Shown: positions 51,195-59,179 of the stretch, piece after piece
How positions within the stretch are numbered: the first letter of the stretch is position 1
How the letters are laid out: each line of letters starts with the position of its first letter
DNA from: an uncultured Collinsella sp.
Lineage (GTDB): Bacteria; Actinomycetota; Coriobacteriia; Coriobacteriales; Coriobacteriaceae
Assembly: GCA_900538305.1 (NCBI GenBank)
Contig: UPXY01000012.1
Coordinates: forward strand, 1 to 59,179
Direction: 5' to 3'
Length of the DNA stretch: 59,179 bases
The notes under the pieces: model-generated
What the model was told of the DNA's origin: nothing
What the model saw: the letters and a program-made list of their open reading frames with translations, nothing else
The model's database searches: none
Program-made: the position numbers and the translations under genes

Positions 51195-54100
51195 CTATGC
51201 AGCCAAATCACGCGAGTAGAAGTATCCGTAAATCTGCTTGATGCACCCGTCTAGAACATCATCGGGGTAGCTCGACTCCGGCAGCTTGTATGCTTCGTTC
51301 CGCACGATGGTCCACACCTGGCTGCGTGTCTCCTCCTTCTCGGTCCAATGCACCATCTGGCCCAAGCGCTCTTCGATGGCTGACACCATTTCGATGCACA
51401 CGCTCTTGACCTTACGAATCTCGGACGGCGAAAGCGTGTCTTTGAAGAGCATCTCGAACACCGTCATCTGCTGCTGGTTTTGGAATCCCTCGCGCACCCA
51501 CTCGCGCTGTTTCTCATCTAGGTCCTGTGACAACCTCATCAGCTCGTTGAAAGTTTTCTCGATGAGGGCCTTGTCCTGCTCCTTGTTGTAGCTTTCGATA
51601 ATCCGCTCGTAGCGCTCGTAGAAATCGATTCGCAGCGGGTTATTCTTCAATGCCAGTTCGAGCCTCTCCTCTATGACTCCGCGAATATCGTCGATAATCA
51701 GGTGCTTCCGCTTTGCTCTGGCGAATTCTTGGCTCAAGTGCCCGAAGTCGATGCCGCTTATGTCGAAGCGGGTTCCCTCCTTCGCCTGCTCGGTGGCCTC
51801 GCTCACCTCAATGTGTTCACTTACGATGTCGCGTACCCGTCGCATAAGCTCAGTGGTGTCTGAGGCTGCACGGCGCTGGTTTATCTGGTTATACACCGCG
51901 CGCAGCGCATCACGCCGGCATGCCCGGTCTTCGCCAACCTCTGCTCTGGTCACAAAGCGGTAGAACTTGAAAAGCATCCGACACATGATGCCGAAACGCT
52001 TCTTCACCTCATCGGTTGCGCTCACGGCGTCGGCGGCGTCCTTGATGGCGTCCAGCTTCCCAAACCCCTCCGCGGCGAGCAGCGTCTCCAGATCGAAGCC
52101 CTGCTCGCCCATGAAGGAGATGATTTGCCTCGTCAGATTCCGAATTCGCTCGATGAGCTCATCCTTATCGACCACGACGTCATCGGGCTTGCGGCCGTCG
52201 CCCGGATAGCGCGTGTAGTCTGCCAGGGCCTGGCGCAGTGCCTTTACAATGCCAACGTAGTCTACGATAAGGCCGTTGCTCTTGCCCTTGGCGACGCGAT
52301 TGGCACGCGCGATAGCCTGCATGAGGCCGTGTGCCTTCATGGGCTTGTCGAAGTACATTACCGAAAGAGGTTTGACGTCGAAGCCCGTGAGCCACATGGC
52401 GCATACGAACACGATTCGGAAAGGACTGTCGGCGTCCTTGAACTCGTCATCGAGGTTGCGCTCCTCCATCTTGCGTCGATGGGGTTCGATATCGAGGCCC
52501 CATGCACGGAAGCGGGCGATCTCGTTCTGCTCCTGACTCACCACCACGGCCATCTCGGTGGACTCCATCCAGGAAACCTTGCGGCGCTGCTCAAGCGCCT
52601 CCTGCTGGCCCATGCCCTTGAGCTTCGCCTTCTCAACAGCGATGGCGCGCGCCCACTCCTCCTGTACGTAGTCGTACATCATCACACAGGCAACTTTGTT
52701 CACACAGATGAACATGGCCTTTCCGCTTTCCCAAATGCCGGTGTAGTGCGCCACGAAGTCGCGGGCTATTGCACGCATACGCGGCTCGGACATTATGATG
52801 TGGACTCCGTTGGAGAGTTGACTCTTCACCTTATCCGTCTGGTCGGGATCGAGGTCTGCATCTTCGACGGCCTGCAGCAGTTCATCGTTGATCTGAGGGT
52901 TCTCTATCGCGAGTCGATCGGAGCGGTTCTCGTAGAACAGCGGCACCGTGGCACCGTCTTCAACGGCGCGACCGAAGTCGTATACCGACACGTACCCGCC
53001 GAATGTGCGGGCGGTCAACTGGTCGTCGGACAGAAGCGGCGTTCCGGTGAACCCCATCTTTGAGGCTGTCGGCAGCAATCGAGCCATGTTTTCGGCGAAG
53101 ATGCCGTTGTTCGAGCGATGCGCTTCGTCGGAGAACACCACGATGTCGTGATCGGGTAGGATGGGCTCGGCATCCGCCTGGTTGAACTTCTGAATGAGCG
53201 AGAAGATGTAGGTTGGGTTGCCTTTGAGTTTCCTCATCAAATCGGCACCGCTGGTCGCGCGGCAGCGCGCCGCAGGCACGCCGGAAAGACATCCGCAGCT
53301 CTCGAACGTCTCGCTAATCTGCTTGTTCAGCTCATCGCGGTCGGTCAGCACCAGGAAGGTTGGTGAGCCGGGTTGCGTGCGCCTGATTTTCTCTGCCAGA
53401 AAGAGCATGGAATAGCTCTTGCCCGAACCCTGCGTGTGCCAGAACACACCAAGTTTGCCATTGTTGATCTTTCGGTTCTTGTAAGCGCCGAGCGCCTCGT
53501 TGACGCCTAGGTACTGGTGGTTGCGCGCCATGATCTTGGCCGCCGGAGTATCGAAGTGGTCGAACAAGATGAAGTTCTGAAACAGGTCCATGAGTGTCTT
53601 GCGGTTGCATACGCCGCGGATCAGGGTTTCCAGGCTCACGCTTCCGATATCTTCCTCATGCAAGCGCTTCCATTCGTTGAAGAACTCGTAGGGGCTGCCC
53701 AGCGTTCCCACGCGTGATTCCAGGCCGTTCGAGAGGATGACGAATGCGTTGAAATGGAAGATCTGCGGGATGGTGTCCTGGTAATCGGTGTAGTTGTCGT
53801 TGTAGGCGTTGCGCACGTCCTTATCGTGGCGCTTGAACTCCATGAACACCAAGGGGACGCCGTTCACGAACCCCACCAGGTCGCAGCGGCGCCGATGCAA
53901 GGGGCCGTGCACCCACAGCTCCTCGGCGGCCACGAAGCGATTCATCTTTGGGTGGTCGAAATCAAACACTTGCGCGAGTTCGGTATAGGACACCCCATCC
54001 TCGCCGACCTTCCTCACGGGGATGCCATCGCGCAACATCTTGTACTTGGACTCGTTGGTCTGCAGCAGGGAATCGCCCACGAACGTCTGGGAGAGCGTCT

Positions 54101-54329
54101 TGATTGCCTCGGCGACATCCGTTTTATCCATCCATTCGTTGAGGTCGGTGAGCGCATCCTCGAGGTCACGTTTCAACAGCACGTCGCTGTAGCTTTCGCG
54201 CCCAAGCGTGCCGTATCTGCCAAGTTCTTCTTCGTCGAAGCAGTAATGGACATCCCAGCCGAGGCGCGCGAGCAACTCACCTGCAGGCTTCTGCACGGCT
54301 TCCTCTTCGGAATAACGATTCTTGGACAC
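51195..54329 (-). CDS. hsdR: Type I restriction endonuclease subunit R
   Basis: A 1044-residue HsdR, the motor and nuclease of a type I restriction system that translocates unmethylated DNA and cuts it far from the recognition site. The PD-(D/E)xK nuclease is near residues 150-166 (CDLVGFVNG then FMEFKR). The helicase has Walker A TQGSGKS (299-305), DEAH (401-404) and later motifs (AMWLTGFDVKPLSVMYFDKPMK, then IARANRVAKGK). It is the last gene of the minus-strand operon, 17 bases after the unknown gene. Confidence 0.96.
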   Translation of the reverse strand: MSKNRYSEEEAVQKPAGELLARLGWDVHYCFDEEELGRYGTLGRESYSDVLLKRDLEDALTDLNEWMDKTDVAEAIKTLSQTFVGDSLLQTNESKYKMLRDGIPVRKVGEDGVSYTELAQVFDFDHPKMNRFVAAEELWVHGPLHRRRCDLVGFVNGVPLVFMEFKRHDKDVRNAYNDNYTDYQDTIPQIFHFNAFVILSNGLESRVGTLGSPYEFFNEWKRLHEEDIGSVSLETLIRGVCNRKTLMDLFQNFILFDHFDTPAAKIMARNHQYLGVNEALGAYKNRKINNGKLGVFWHTQGSGKSYSMLFLAEKIRRTQPGSPTFLVLTDRDELNKQISETFESCGCLSGVPAARCRATSGADLMRKLKGNPTYIFSLIQKFNQADAEPILPDHDIVVFSDEAHRSNNGIFAENMARLLPTASKMGFTGTPLLSDDQLTARTFGGYVSVYDFGRAVEDGATVPLFYENRSDRLAIENPQINDELLQAVEDADLDPDQTDKVKSQLSNGVHIIMSEPRMRAIARDFVAHYTGIWESGKAMFICVNKVACVMMYDYVQEEWARAIAVEKAKLKGMGQQEALEQRRKVSWMESTEMAVVVSQEQNEIARFRAWGLDIEPHRRKMEERNLDDEFKDADSPFRIVFVCAMWLTGFDVKPLSVMYFDKPMKAHGLMQAIARANRVAKGKSNGLIVDYVGIVKALRQALADYTRYPGDGRKPDDVVVDKDELIERIRNLTRQIISFMGEQGFDLETLLAAEGFGKLDAIKDAADAVSATDEVKKRFGIMCRMLFKFYRFVTRAEVGEDRACRRDALRAVYNQINQRRAASDTTELMRRVRDIVSEHIEVSEATEQAKEGTRFDISGIDFGHLSQEFARAKRKHLIIDDIRGVIEERLELALKNNPLRIDFYERYERIIESYNKEQDKALIEKTFNELMRLSQDLDEKQREWVREGFQNQQQMTVFEMLFKDTLSPSEIRKVKSVCIEMVSAIEERLGQMVHWTEKEETRSQVWTIVRNEAYKLPESSYPDDVLDGCIKQIYGYFYSRDLAA

Positions 54330-54346
54330 CTCGGTTCACCAACTTC

Positions 54347-55639
54347 CTATTTCTGTGGGCGATAACGCCCATCAAGTGGAATTGCCTCGTTTATCTCGCA
54401 ATCGTGCTCGAGGGCGATCTCGTAGAGCGCGACTCGGGATAGCATGTACAGCTCTTCATCGGAATCGTTTTCGTAATCGAACACGACATGCTTCCCCAGG
54501 ATGCCATCCATTTCCCTAAGCTTGATTCTGCCCCAAGCGGCATCGCTTTCCCCTGAGGCTCCGTCGAGATAGCCAATCTTCTCCAGGTTGTAGCTAAACC
54601 AGCTCAGCTCTTCGCAGTGGCAGCCGCAGTATTCAAGATGTTCGAACAATATCCAGTCCGTATCGTCACCTTCAATGCCTGCGTGCTCCACGCCTTCCCG
54701 CGACATATCGCGCAAAACGTTGAGCTGTAGGCCGAGAGCGTAGCGCCAGGCATTCTTGTACCTTTCGGTTGCAGCTTTGTTTGCCGGGTTCGTCGGCTCG
54801 AATGAAAGGGCTGTCTTGGCGAAGTCGTAAACAAAATCGTTGTCCGAACCAAACCGCTCTGCCTCAACCTGCTTAAGGCGTTCGACGTAAGACAACTCTG
54901 ATTCGTCTTCCCGGCGAGCTGGAACGGGGGTATTGCGAAACTCCTCGATCTTCGCTTCTTGGAAGCGTTCCAATGCGCATCCGATTTTGTTGAGAAGGCT
55001 ATAGCGGTACTTGATATGGGCAAAGACCTGATCCATGCGGATGCAGATGTCCTCACCCCAGCTATTTGCCTCGTTGACGAATGCATTGCCATGGAGGTCG
55101 CAGTCCCAGGTCATTTCCAATAGGCTCCCCCTTACCCAAGTCAAATAGGGACAGGTGACTATATCGGTTGTGTGATACATGTTTTTATAACGATTGGTTT
55201 CAACAGGATGGACAGCACAGAGCGAGCGTAGAAACTCGAAGTACTTCTTATCGGTGCCTTTTCCATTGGCGCCGGGCTTATTGAAGGCATCTGTCCGCGC
55301 ATTTTCTTGCTCCAAGTCGACGCCGAGGATTCCAGCGAGCATGTCAATGCTGTCGAGCATGACAGAAGCGTTGTTGATGAAATTTACGAAATCAAATGCA
55401 TTACCATGCTCCATTTTCCCAAGCACTTGATCGTTCAGGTATCCAACGATACTACGAATACGTTGTATGCAAGCGCAGGTGCAATCCCAAGCGGGGACGC
55501 CTCGGTAGCTCTTCTCCCTGAAGGCTTTTTCCACGAAGGAAATCTGCTCCGAAATGTGTTCATGAGCATCGAGCGAAGCGCTGAACTCCTCAATGAGCTC
55601 TGGATTGAGGTGTATCTGGAACGTTTTCCGTCCTCCCAT
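54347..55639 (-). CDS. Unrecognised 430-residue protein inside the type I restriction operon
   Basis: I do not recognise this family. It starts two bases after the hsdS stop and ends 17 bases before hsdR, so it is an integral part of the operon. The N-terminus (KTFQIHLNPELIEEFSASLD) could be a short DNA-binding or dimerising helix. The rest is mixed alpha-helical, acidic and Cys/Trp/Tyr-rich, with no membrane segment. RYKNMYH fits the loose Rx4-6H HEPN pattern but nothing else supports that. Base composition is more AT-rich than the chromosomal genes. Confidence 0.75.
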   Translation of the reverse strand: MGGRKTFQIHLNPELIEEFSASLDAHEHISEQISFVEKAFREKSYRGVPAWDCTCACIQRIRSIVGYLNDQVLGKMEHGNAFDFVNFINNASVMLDSIDMLAGILGVDLEQENARTDAFNKPGANGKGTDKKYFEFLRSLCAVHPVETNRYKNMYHTTDIVTCPYLTWVRGSLLEMTWDCDLHGNAFVNEANSWGEDICIRMDQVFAHIKYRYSLLNKIGCALERFQEAKIEEFRNTPVPARREDESELSYVERLKQVEAERFGSDNDFVYDFAKTALSFEPTNPANKAATERYKNAWRYALGLQLNVLRDMSREGVEHAGIEGDDTDWILFEHLEYCGCHCEELSWFSYNLEKIGYLDGASGESDAAWGRIKLREMDGILGKHVVFDYENDSDEELYMLSRVALYEIALEHDCEINEAIPLDGRYRPQK

Positions 55640-55641
55640 GG

Positions 55642-56808
55642 CTACACCTTGATCTCGCCAGACATGAGTTTGGGCAACAGGCGATTGCGAGCTTCGCGCG
55701 CGGCAGCGATTTGCTTTCTGAGATTAACAATCTGATTGCGCATGCTCGAGAACAAATCAACCATCCCATAAGATGGAATCAGTACCTCAATTGAGTCGAT
55801 GTGCCTCTTTCCCAAGTGAGCCACTGTCGACCCGACAATTCCGTGTTGGAACGCTCTAATCGGAGCAGTTATTGCCCATCGGAGATACGCATCCAACCTA
55901 TCGTCGCGTGCCTTAATTCGGCAGCTTCGCTGCACCAAATATGCCACGCCGCCTGACCAGCTGTTGATATAGAAATCACCATCCATACCAACGATCGTAT
56001 CGCCGTCATAGACCAAATATTTCTCGTCGGTTTTCTCGGTCGTATAGTCTTGCGAGAATCCGTCTGCAACATTTCTTATACGAATAATAGGCAAGCCATT
56101 ACCATCTGAATTGAACTGATCGGCCTTAAAAGCAAATCCATACTGGACATCGGCAATGTCGACCAATTTCACCTTCCTCCATCCCTCAGGAAGGCCGTCG
56201 ACGATGGGGGTGGTCTCGTGCCCGGGGAATTTGAGGTCAACGAACCATTCCTTGTAGAGACGCCGGGCGGCCTCCTCGAGAAGCTTTATCTGCTTGCGGT
56301 TGTTCTCGATGAGCCCGTCGTAAGCCGAAAGCACGCCCGCGATGCGCCGCTGGGTCTCGAGATCGGGATAGCGCACAATGACGCGCTCGAGTGCCGCCTT
56401 GGGAAGATGCTTGATGGTTGCACCGCCCGTGTAATACTGGCGAATTTCCTGGGTTGAGCAAATGTAAACCAAATAATAATAGAGAAAACGGTTGTCCAGT
56501 ACGTTCTCTTGGGCGCGAACCCTATGAAGAGCCTTCTGGTAGTACATCTCCTCGTCGGAATTCCAAATCGCACAACGACCAGGGTCACCGCCCTCGCAAA
56601 CAAGCAGATCTCCCGTCTTAAGGGCGAACTTCGGGAGTTCGGAATCCTTAAAGCGCATCTCCTTGACCTCAGACAGGTCAATACCGTCCCACTGAACATT
56701 GTCATTTCCGAGATATGGACGGTATTCGCCGTCGTTCTTCTTTGCATCGAGCATTTTACCGAGCTGTGTATCGGCAATCACACCCAGCGGAGACGCTTGC
56801 CAGCTCAT
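55642..56808 (-). CDS. hsdS: Type I restriction system specificity subunit S
   Basis: A 388-residue HsdS that recognises the bipartite DNA target for HsdM and HsdR. It has two target-recognition domains (about 1-150 and 205-350), each followed by a conserved helix: DLETQRRIAGVLSAYDGLIENNRKQIKLLEEAARRLYKEWF in the middle and LRKQIAAAREARNRLLPKLMSGEI at the end. The start ATGA overlaps the hsdM stop by four bases. AT-rich relative to neighbours, as is common for exchanged specificity genes. A single intact hsdS is present, with no inverted partial copy for phase variation. Confidence 0.95.
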   Translation of the reverse strand: MSWQASPLGVIADTQLGKMLDAKKNDGEYRPYLGNDNVQWDGIDLSEVKEMRFKDSELPKFALKTGDLLVCEGGDPGRCAIWNSDEEMYYQKALHRVRAQENVLDNRFLYYYLVYICSTQEIRQYYTGGATIKHLPKAALERVIVRYPDLETQRRIAGVLSAYDGLIENNRKQIKLLEEAARRLYKEWFVDLKFPGHETTPIVDGLPEGWRKVKLVDIADVQYGFAFKADQFNSDGNGLPIIRIRNVADGFSQDYTTEKTDEKYLVYDGDTIVGMDGDFYINSWSGGVAYLVQRSCRIKARDDRLDAYLRWAITAPIRAFQHGIVGSTVAHLGKRHIDSIEVLIPSYGMVDLFSSMRNQIVNLRKQIAAAREARNRLLPKLMSGEIKV

Positions 56809-58658
56809 AGCCCCAGCTCCCAGAAGTTGCGGGTGATGGTGGCCATGAGGTCATTGCTCTCGGCCTGCAGGCGGCTCAGCTCTGCCTGAATCTCGCCCAT
56901 GCGTTCGTGGAAGTCCACGCCGTCGTCCTCCACGGGCGGCACTCCCACGTAGGCGCCGGGCGTGAGGCTCCAAGAGCTCTTGTCAGCGGGTTGCTCGCCC
57001 TGAATATCCTTTTTGCTCGCAACCTTGCACAGGCCCGGCACGTCGACATACTCGCCCTCACCGAACTTCTCGGTAAGCCACACGGCTTCGCCCACCTCCG
57101 TGGCAGCGGCTTCAAGCTCGGCGGTCTTCGCGGCAAGCTCCTCGCGGCGCTTCTTCTGCTGGCGTTTCGGCAGAGCCTCCACCTCGGTCTTTGCAGCAGC
57201 CTTCTGCTCCTCGATGGCAGTGAGCATCGCCTGGTGCGTAGGTGCGAAATCATCCGCTGTGGCAACGCTCATCAGCAGCTCGGCTGCCTCGCCGCTGAAC
57301 AGCCCCGAAAGCTCGCCGCATCTTGCGCGATACGCGCTCATAAGCTCCCGGTACTTCTGCGTCTCACCGCGGTAGAGCCATACGATGGCAGAGAGGTTCT
57401 TGAGCTGCCAGAGCGTCCACTCGTTCAGGGTGGTGGAAACAGCGGTGTGGTAGCGCTGCGCATCTATGAATAGCACCTTGTCGCGGATAGTCTGCAGCTT
57501 GTCCTTGTCCAGGAACCACAGCGTACAGGGCAGGCTTTTGGTGTAGAAAAAGTTGTTGCCAACGTAGAGCATCACGTCGACCGCGCCTGCCTCCACGAGC
57601 GCCCGGCGCTGAGCGCGCTCGGCGTTTGAATCAGTAGCAGAGCTTGCCATGACGAACCCCGCACGGCCATGGTCGTTCAGGTAGGAGTAGAAGTAGTTGA
57701 TCCACAGATAATTGGCGCCGCTCGTGGACACCTCGTGCTTCTTGTTCTCCTTCGGCACTCCCAAGGGCAGACGCCCGGCGTCCACGGCAGCCGCCCATTT
57801 GACCTTGTCTACGTTGAAAGGCGGGTTGGCGGCCACGTAGTCACATTTGCCTTCAAGAGCATGAGCGTCGTGGTAGAAGGTGTTTGCCTCATCGCCGCTC
57901 TTGATGGCGCCCTGCATGCCGTGCACCGCCATGTTCATCAGGCACAGCTTGGCGTTGTAGTCCACCTTCTCCTGGCCGTAATACATCATGGACTGCGCCG
58001 GGTCACCACCATGTTCGCGCACGTAATCGCTGGCAGACACGAACATGCCGCCCGACCCGCACGCCGGATCCAGCATGATGCCGCGCTCGGGCTCAATCAC
58101 GTTCATAATTATGCGCACGAGCGATTTCGGCGTGAAGAACACGCCGTCATCACTTGCCACAGCGGGTGCGAACTTCCCCAGGAAGTACTCGTAGATGCGC
58201 CCGATGATGTCATCGCCTTCCTCATCGAGGGCGGGGTTGTTGAAGATGCGGATGACGCTCGCTAATAAATCGTTGCCCAGTTCGGTGTAGGTGTTGGGCA
58301 ACACGCCAGCAAGACTGGGGTTGAGCTTGGCGATGGCGTCCATGGCTGTGTTGACGGCCCGTCCCGTGTCCGCTTGCGCGGGCAGGTTGAGCAGGTAGTC
58401 GTAGCGGGCCTCCTCGGGGATGAACATGGCACCCTTGGCCGTGTAGTCTTGCGGCGCCTTGGGCGGCTTACGGCCTTCGATACGGGCACGCTCTTCGTCT
58501 ATCTGCGCATCCGCGCGCTTGAAGCGACCCCACGCGTAGCGCAGGAATATGAGCCCCAGTACCGGCATGCAGTATTGCTGGCTGGTGAGTTTTGAATTGG
58601 CACGAAGCTCGTCCGCCGCCTCCCACAGCTCATCTTCAATCTTCCTTATGTCGGCCAT
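56805..58658 (-). CDS. hsdM: Type I restriction system methyltransferase subunit M
   Basis: A 617-residue N6-adenine methyltransferase using S-adenosylmethionine. The HsdM N-terminal helical domain covers about 1-140; the SAM motif is DPACGSGG (197-204) and the catalytic motif NPPF (278-281). The C-terminal third includes a long charged segment (about 480-540, rich in Ala, Glu, Lys) likely forming a coiled coil, making it longer than the usual 500-530 residues. AAAGGGATAAATAGC precedes the ATG, one base after the stop of the upstream small gene. Confidence 0.96.
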   Translation of the reverse strand: MADIRKIEDELWEAADELRANSKLTSQQYCMPVLGLIFLRYAWGRFKRADAQIDEERARIEGRKPPKAPQDYTAKGAMFIPEEARYDYLLNLPAQADTGRAVNTAMDAIAKLNPSLAGVLPNTYTELGNDLLASVIRIFNNPALDEEGDDIIGRIYEYFLGKFAPAVASDDGVFFTPKSLVRIIMNVIEPERGIMLDPACGSGGMFVSASDYVREHGGDPAQSMMYYGQEKVDYNAKLCLMNMAVHGMQGAIKSGDEANTFYHDAHALEGKCDYVAANPPFNVDKVKWAAAVDAGRLPLGVPKENKKHEVSTSGANYLWINYFYSYLNDHGRAGFVMASSATDSNAERAQRRALVEAGAVDVMLYVGNNFFYTKSLPCTLWFLDKDKLQTIRDKVLFIDAQRYHTAVSTTLNEWTLWQLKNLSAIVWLYRGETQKYRELMSAYRARCGELSGLFSGEAAELLMSVATADDFAPTHQAMLTAIEEQKAAAKTEVEALPKRQQKKRREELAAKTAELEAAATEVGEAVWLTEKFGEGEYVDVPGLCKVASKKDIQGEQPADKSSWSLTPGAYVGVPPVEDDGVDFHERMGEIQAELSRLQAESNDLMATITRNFWELGL

Positions 58659-58659
58659 G

Positions 58660-58866
58660 CTATTTATCCCTTTCTGTAAGGTGCTCGATGAGGCTCAGCT
58701 TGACCAGCGAGGTAAAGCTCATCCCCGAAAGTTCGGCGGCCTGCTTGGCCATATCACGCATGTTCTTGGGTATGCGAACCGTCACAGCAACGTTTTCGCC
58801 CTCGACCAGATGGGCTTTGAGCTCGCTTTTTGTGACGTTGCCGTCGATGAGGTCTGCATAGTCCAC
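58660..58866 (-). CDS. Ribbon-helix-helix (CopG-like) protein
   Basis: A 68-residue protein whose C-terminal half reads as a ribbon-helix-helix domain: VAVTVRIPKNMRDMAKQAAELSGMSFTSLVKLSLIEHL. Such proteins are small DNA-binding dimers, often antitoxins or autoregulators. It starts with GTG behind GGGAG and its stop is one base from hsdM, so it leads the operon and probably controls it. No toxin partner of the usual kind follows. Confidence 0.8.
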   Translation of the reverse strand: MDYADLIDGNVTKSELKAHLVEGENVAVTVRIPKNMRDMAKQAAELSGMSFTSLVKLSLIEHLTERDK

Positions 58867-58879
58867 GGCGTCTCCCAGC

Positions 58880-58892
58880 TTGCATATTGCAA
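58880..58892 (-). promoter_or_regulatory. Palindromic candidate operator before the restriction operon
   Basis: TTGCA-TAT-TGCAA is a perfect inverted repeat 14 bases upstream of the ribbon-helix-helix start. An AT-rich promoter-like stretch (minus-strand GATAAAAT near 58911) lies just beyond. Autoregulation by the small protein is inferred. Confidence 0.4.
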
Positions 58893-59061
58893 TACATTCT
58901 GGATTTCATTTTATCAGATGGGATAACTGCCGAAATGATGTCGCTTTCACCGCGCAGTCACCGTGCTGTCCAGCTATATGCAGCTACGCCGGGATGCAAG
59001 CGTCCCTCGCCTTCAGGGCTCAGCCTCTGTTCCGATCTCGCGAACCACTGTGCACGGCAAC

Positions 59062-59093
59062 AAAAAGCTCGGAGGCCATATGGCCTCCGAGCT
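59062..59093 (-). terminator. Terminator of tRNA-fMet
   Basis: A perfect 28-base palindrome (59066-59093, arms AGCTCGGAGGCCAT) is followed on the minus strand by five T (AAAAA at 59062-59066 on plus). It lies ten bases after the tRNA 3' end and isolates it from the restriction operon. Confidence 0.9.
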
Positions 59094-59102
59094 GTACATG
59101 CT

Positions 59103-59179
59103 TGGTCGCGGGGGCAGGATTTGAACCTACGACCTCCGGGTTATGAGCCCGGCGAGCTACCAGACTGCTCCACCCCGCA
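59103..59179 (-). tRNA. Initiator tRNA-Met (anticodon CAT)
   Basis: Anticodon loop CTCATAA is closed by three G:C pairs (GGG/CCC), and the D-stem has the A11:T24 pair; both mark the initiator. Positions 2-7 of the acceptor stem (GCGGGG with CCCCGC) pair perfectly; position 1 is T and 72 is G, in place of the usual C:A mismatch. CCA is encoded (59103-59105). The gene reaches the last base of the window. Confidence 0.93.
59122..59150. repeat. Right copy of the 29-base direct repeat, within tRNA-fMet
   Basis: Identical to 49114-49142. It spans the anticodon stem-loop, variable region and part of the T-arm of the initiator tRNA gene, a common integration site for mobile elements. Confidence 0.9.

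Noticed and set aside
55190..55215. HEPN RNase motif in the unknown restriction-operon protein
   Set aside because: RYKNMYH fits only the loose Rx4-6H pattern; no other HEPN feature is evident.

Overview
The window is about 59 kb of GC-rich bacterial chromosome. The gene set suggests an anaerobic, gut-type actinobacterium of the class Coriobacteriia (Collinsella/Olsenella-like): rpsF-ssb-rpsR-rplI-dnaB-purA order, a MurT/GatD-like pair, a standalone carbamate kinase, an NfnAB-type oxidoreductase, ECF transporters and CstA. The taxonomic call is inference from gene content and composition.

Layout. 1-613: two tRNA-Ser genes, the second followed by decaying tandem copies of its 3' end plus terminator. 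912-3887: rpsF-ssb-rpsR-DUF2232-rplI. 3888-4657: AT-richer gap with no convincing gene. 4658-9953: dnaB, purA, degV, purD. 9979-14258: four ligase-type genes (MurT-like, GatD-like lacking its catalytic residues, CofE-like, ATP-grasp); the last two have strong start sites out of frame with their bodies. 14664-15626: carbamate kinase. 15928-21199: three zinc-ribbon membrane proteins, the middle one a 1132-residue M4 peptidase plus VWA fusion. 21413-30020: C39-like peptidase, phospholipase C-like protein, MFS transporter, QueT-like protein, glycosyltransferase, LytS/LytTR pair and phosphoesterase. 30101-31399: 5'-truncated oxaloacetate decarboxylase/pyruvate carboxylase subunit between two palindromes of one family. 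31532-37646 (minus): nfnBA, pth, prs, glmU. 37884-43174: ECF transporter T, fused A-A' and S subunits, then a Kef-type antiporter. 43267-45400: cstA behind an apparent attenuator with a 14-codon leader peptide. 45581-49116: DUF2252 protein, SLC13/ArsB-like permease, HTH protein.

49117-59102 is an accessory island: an AlbA/Schlafen-type regulator with a GHKL domain faces a minus-strand operon of ribbon-helix-helix protein, hsdM, hsdS, an unrecognised 430-residue protein and hsdR. A 29-bp perfect direct repeat of part of the initiator tRNA gene lies at 49114-49142 and 59122-59150, marking the island's edges; no integrase is visible.

A recurring theme is long intergenic inverted repeats (21286, 25272, 30031, 31411, 35071, 45484). 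Three share one sequence family. One sits exactly where the N-terminus of the decarboxylase gene is missing.
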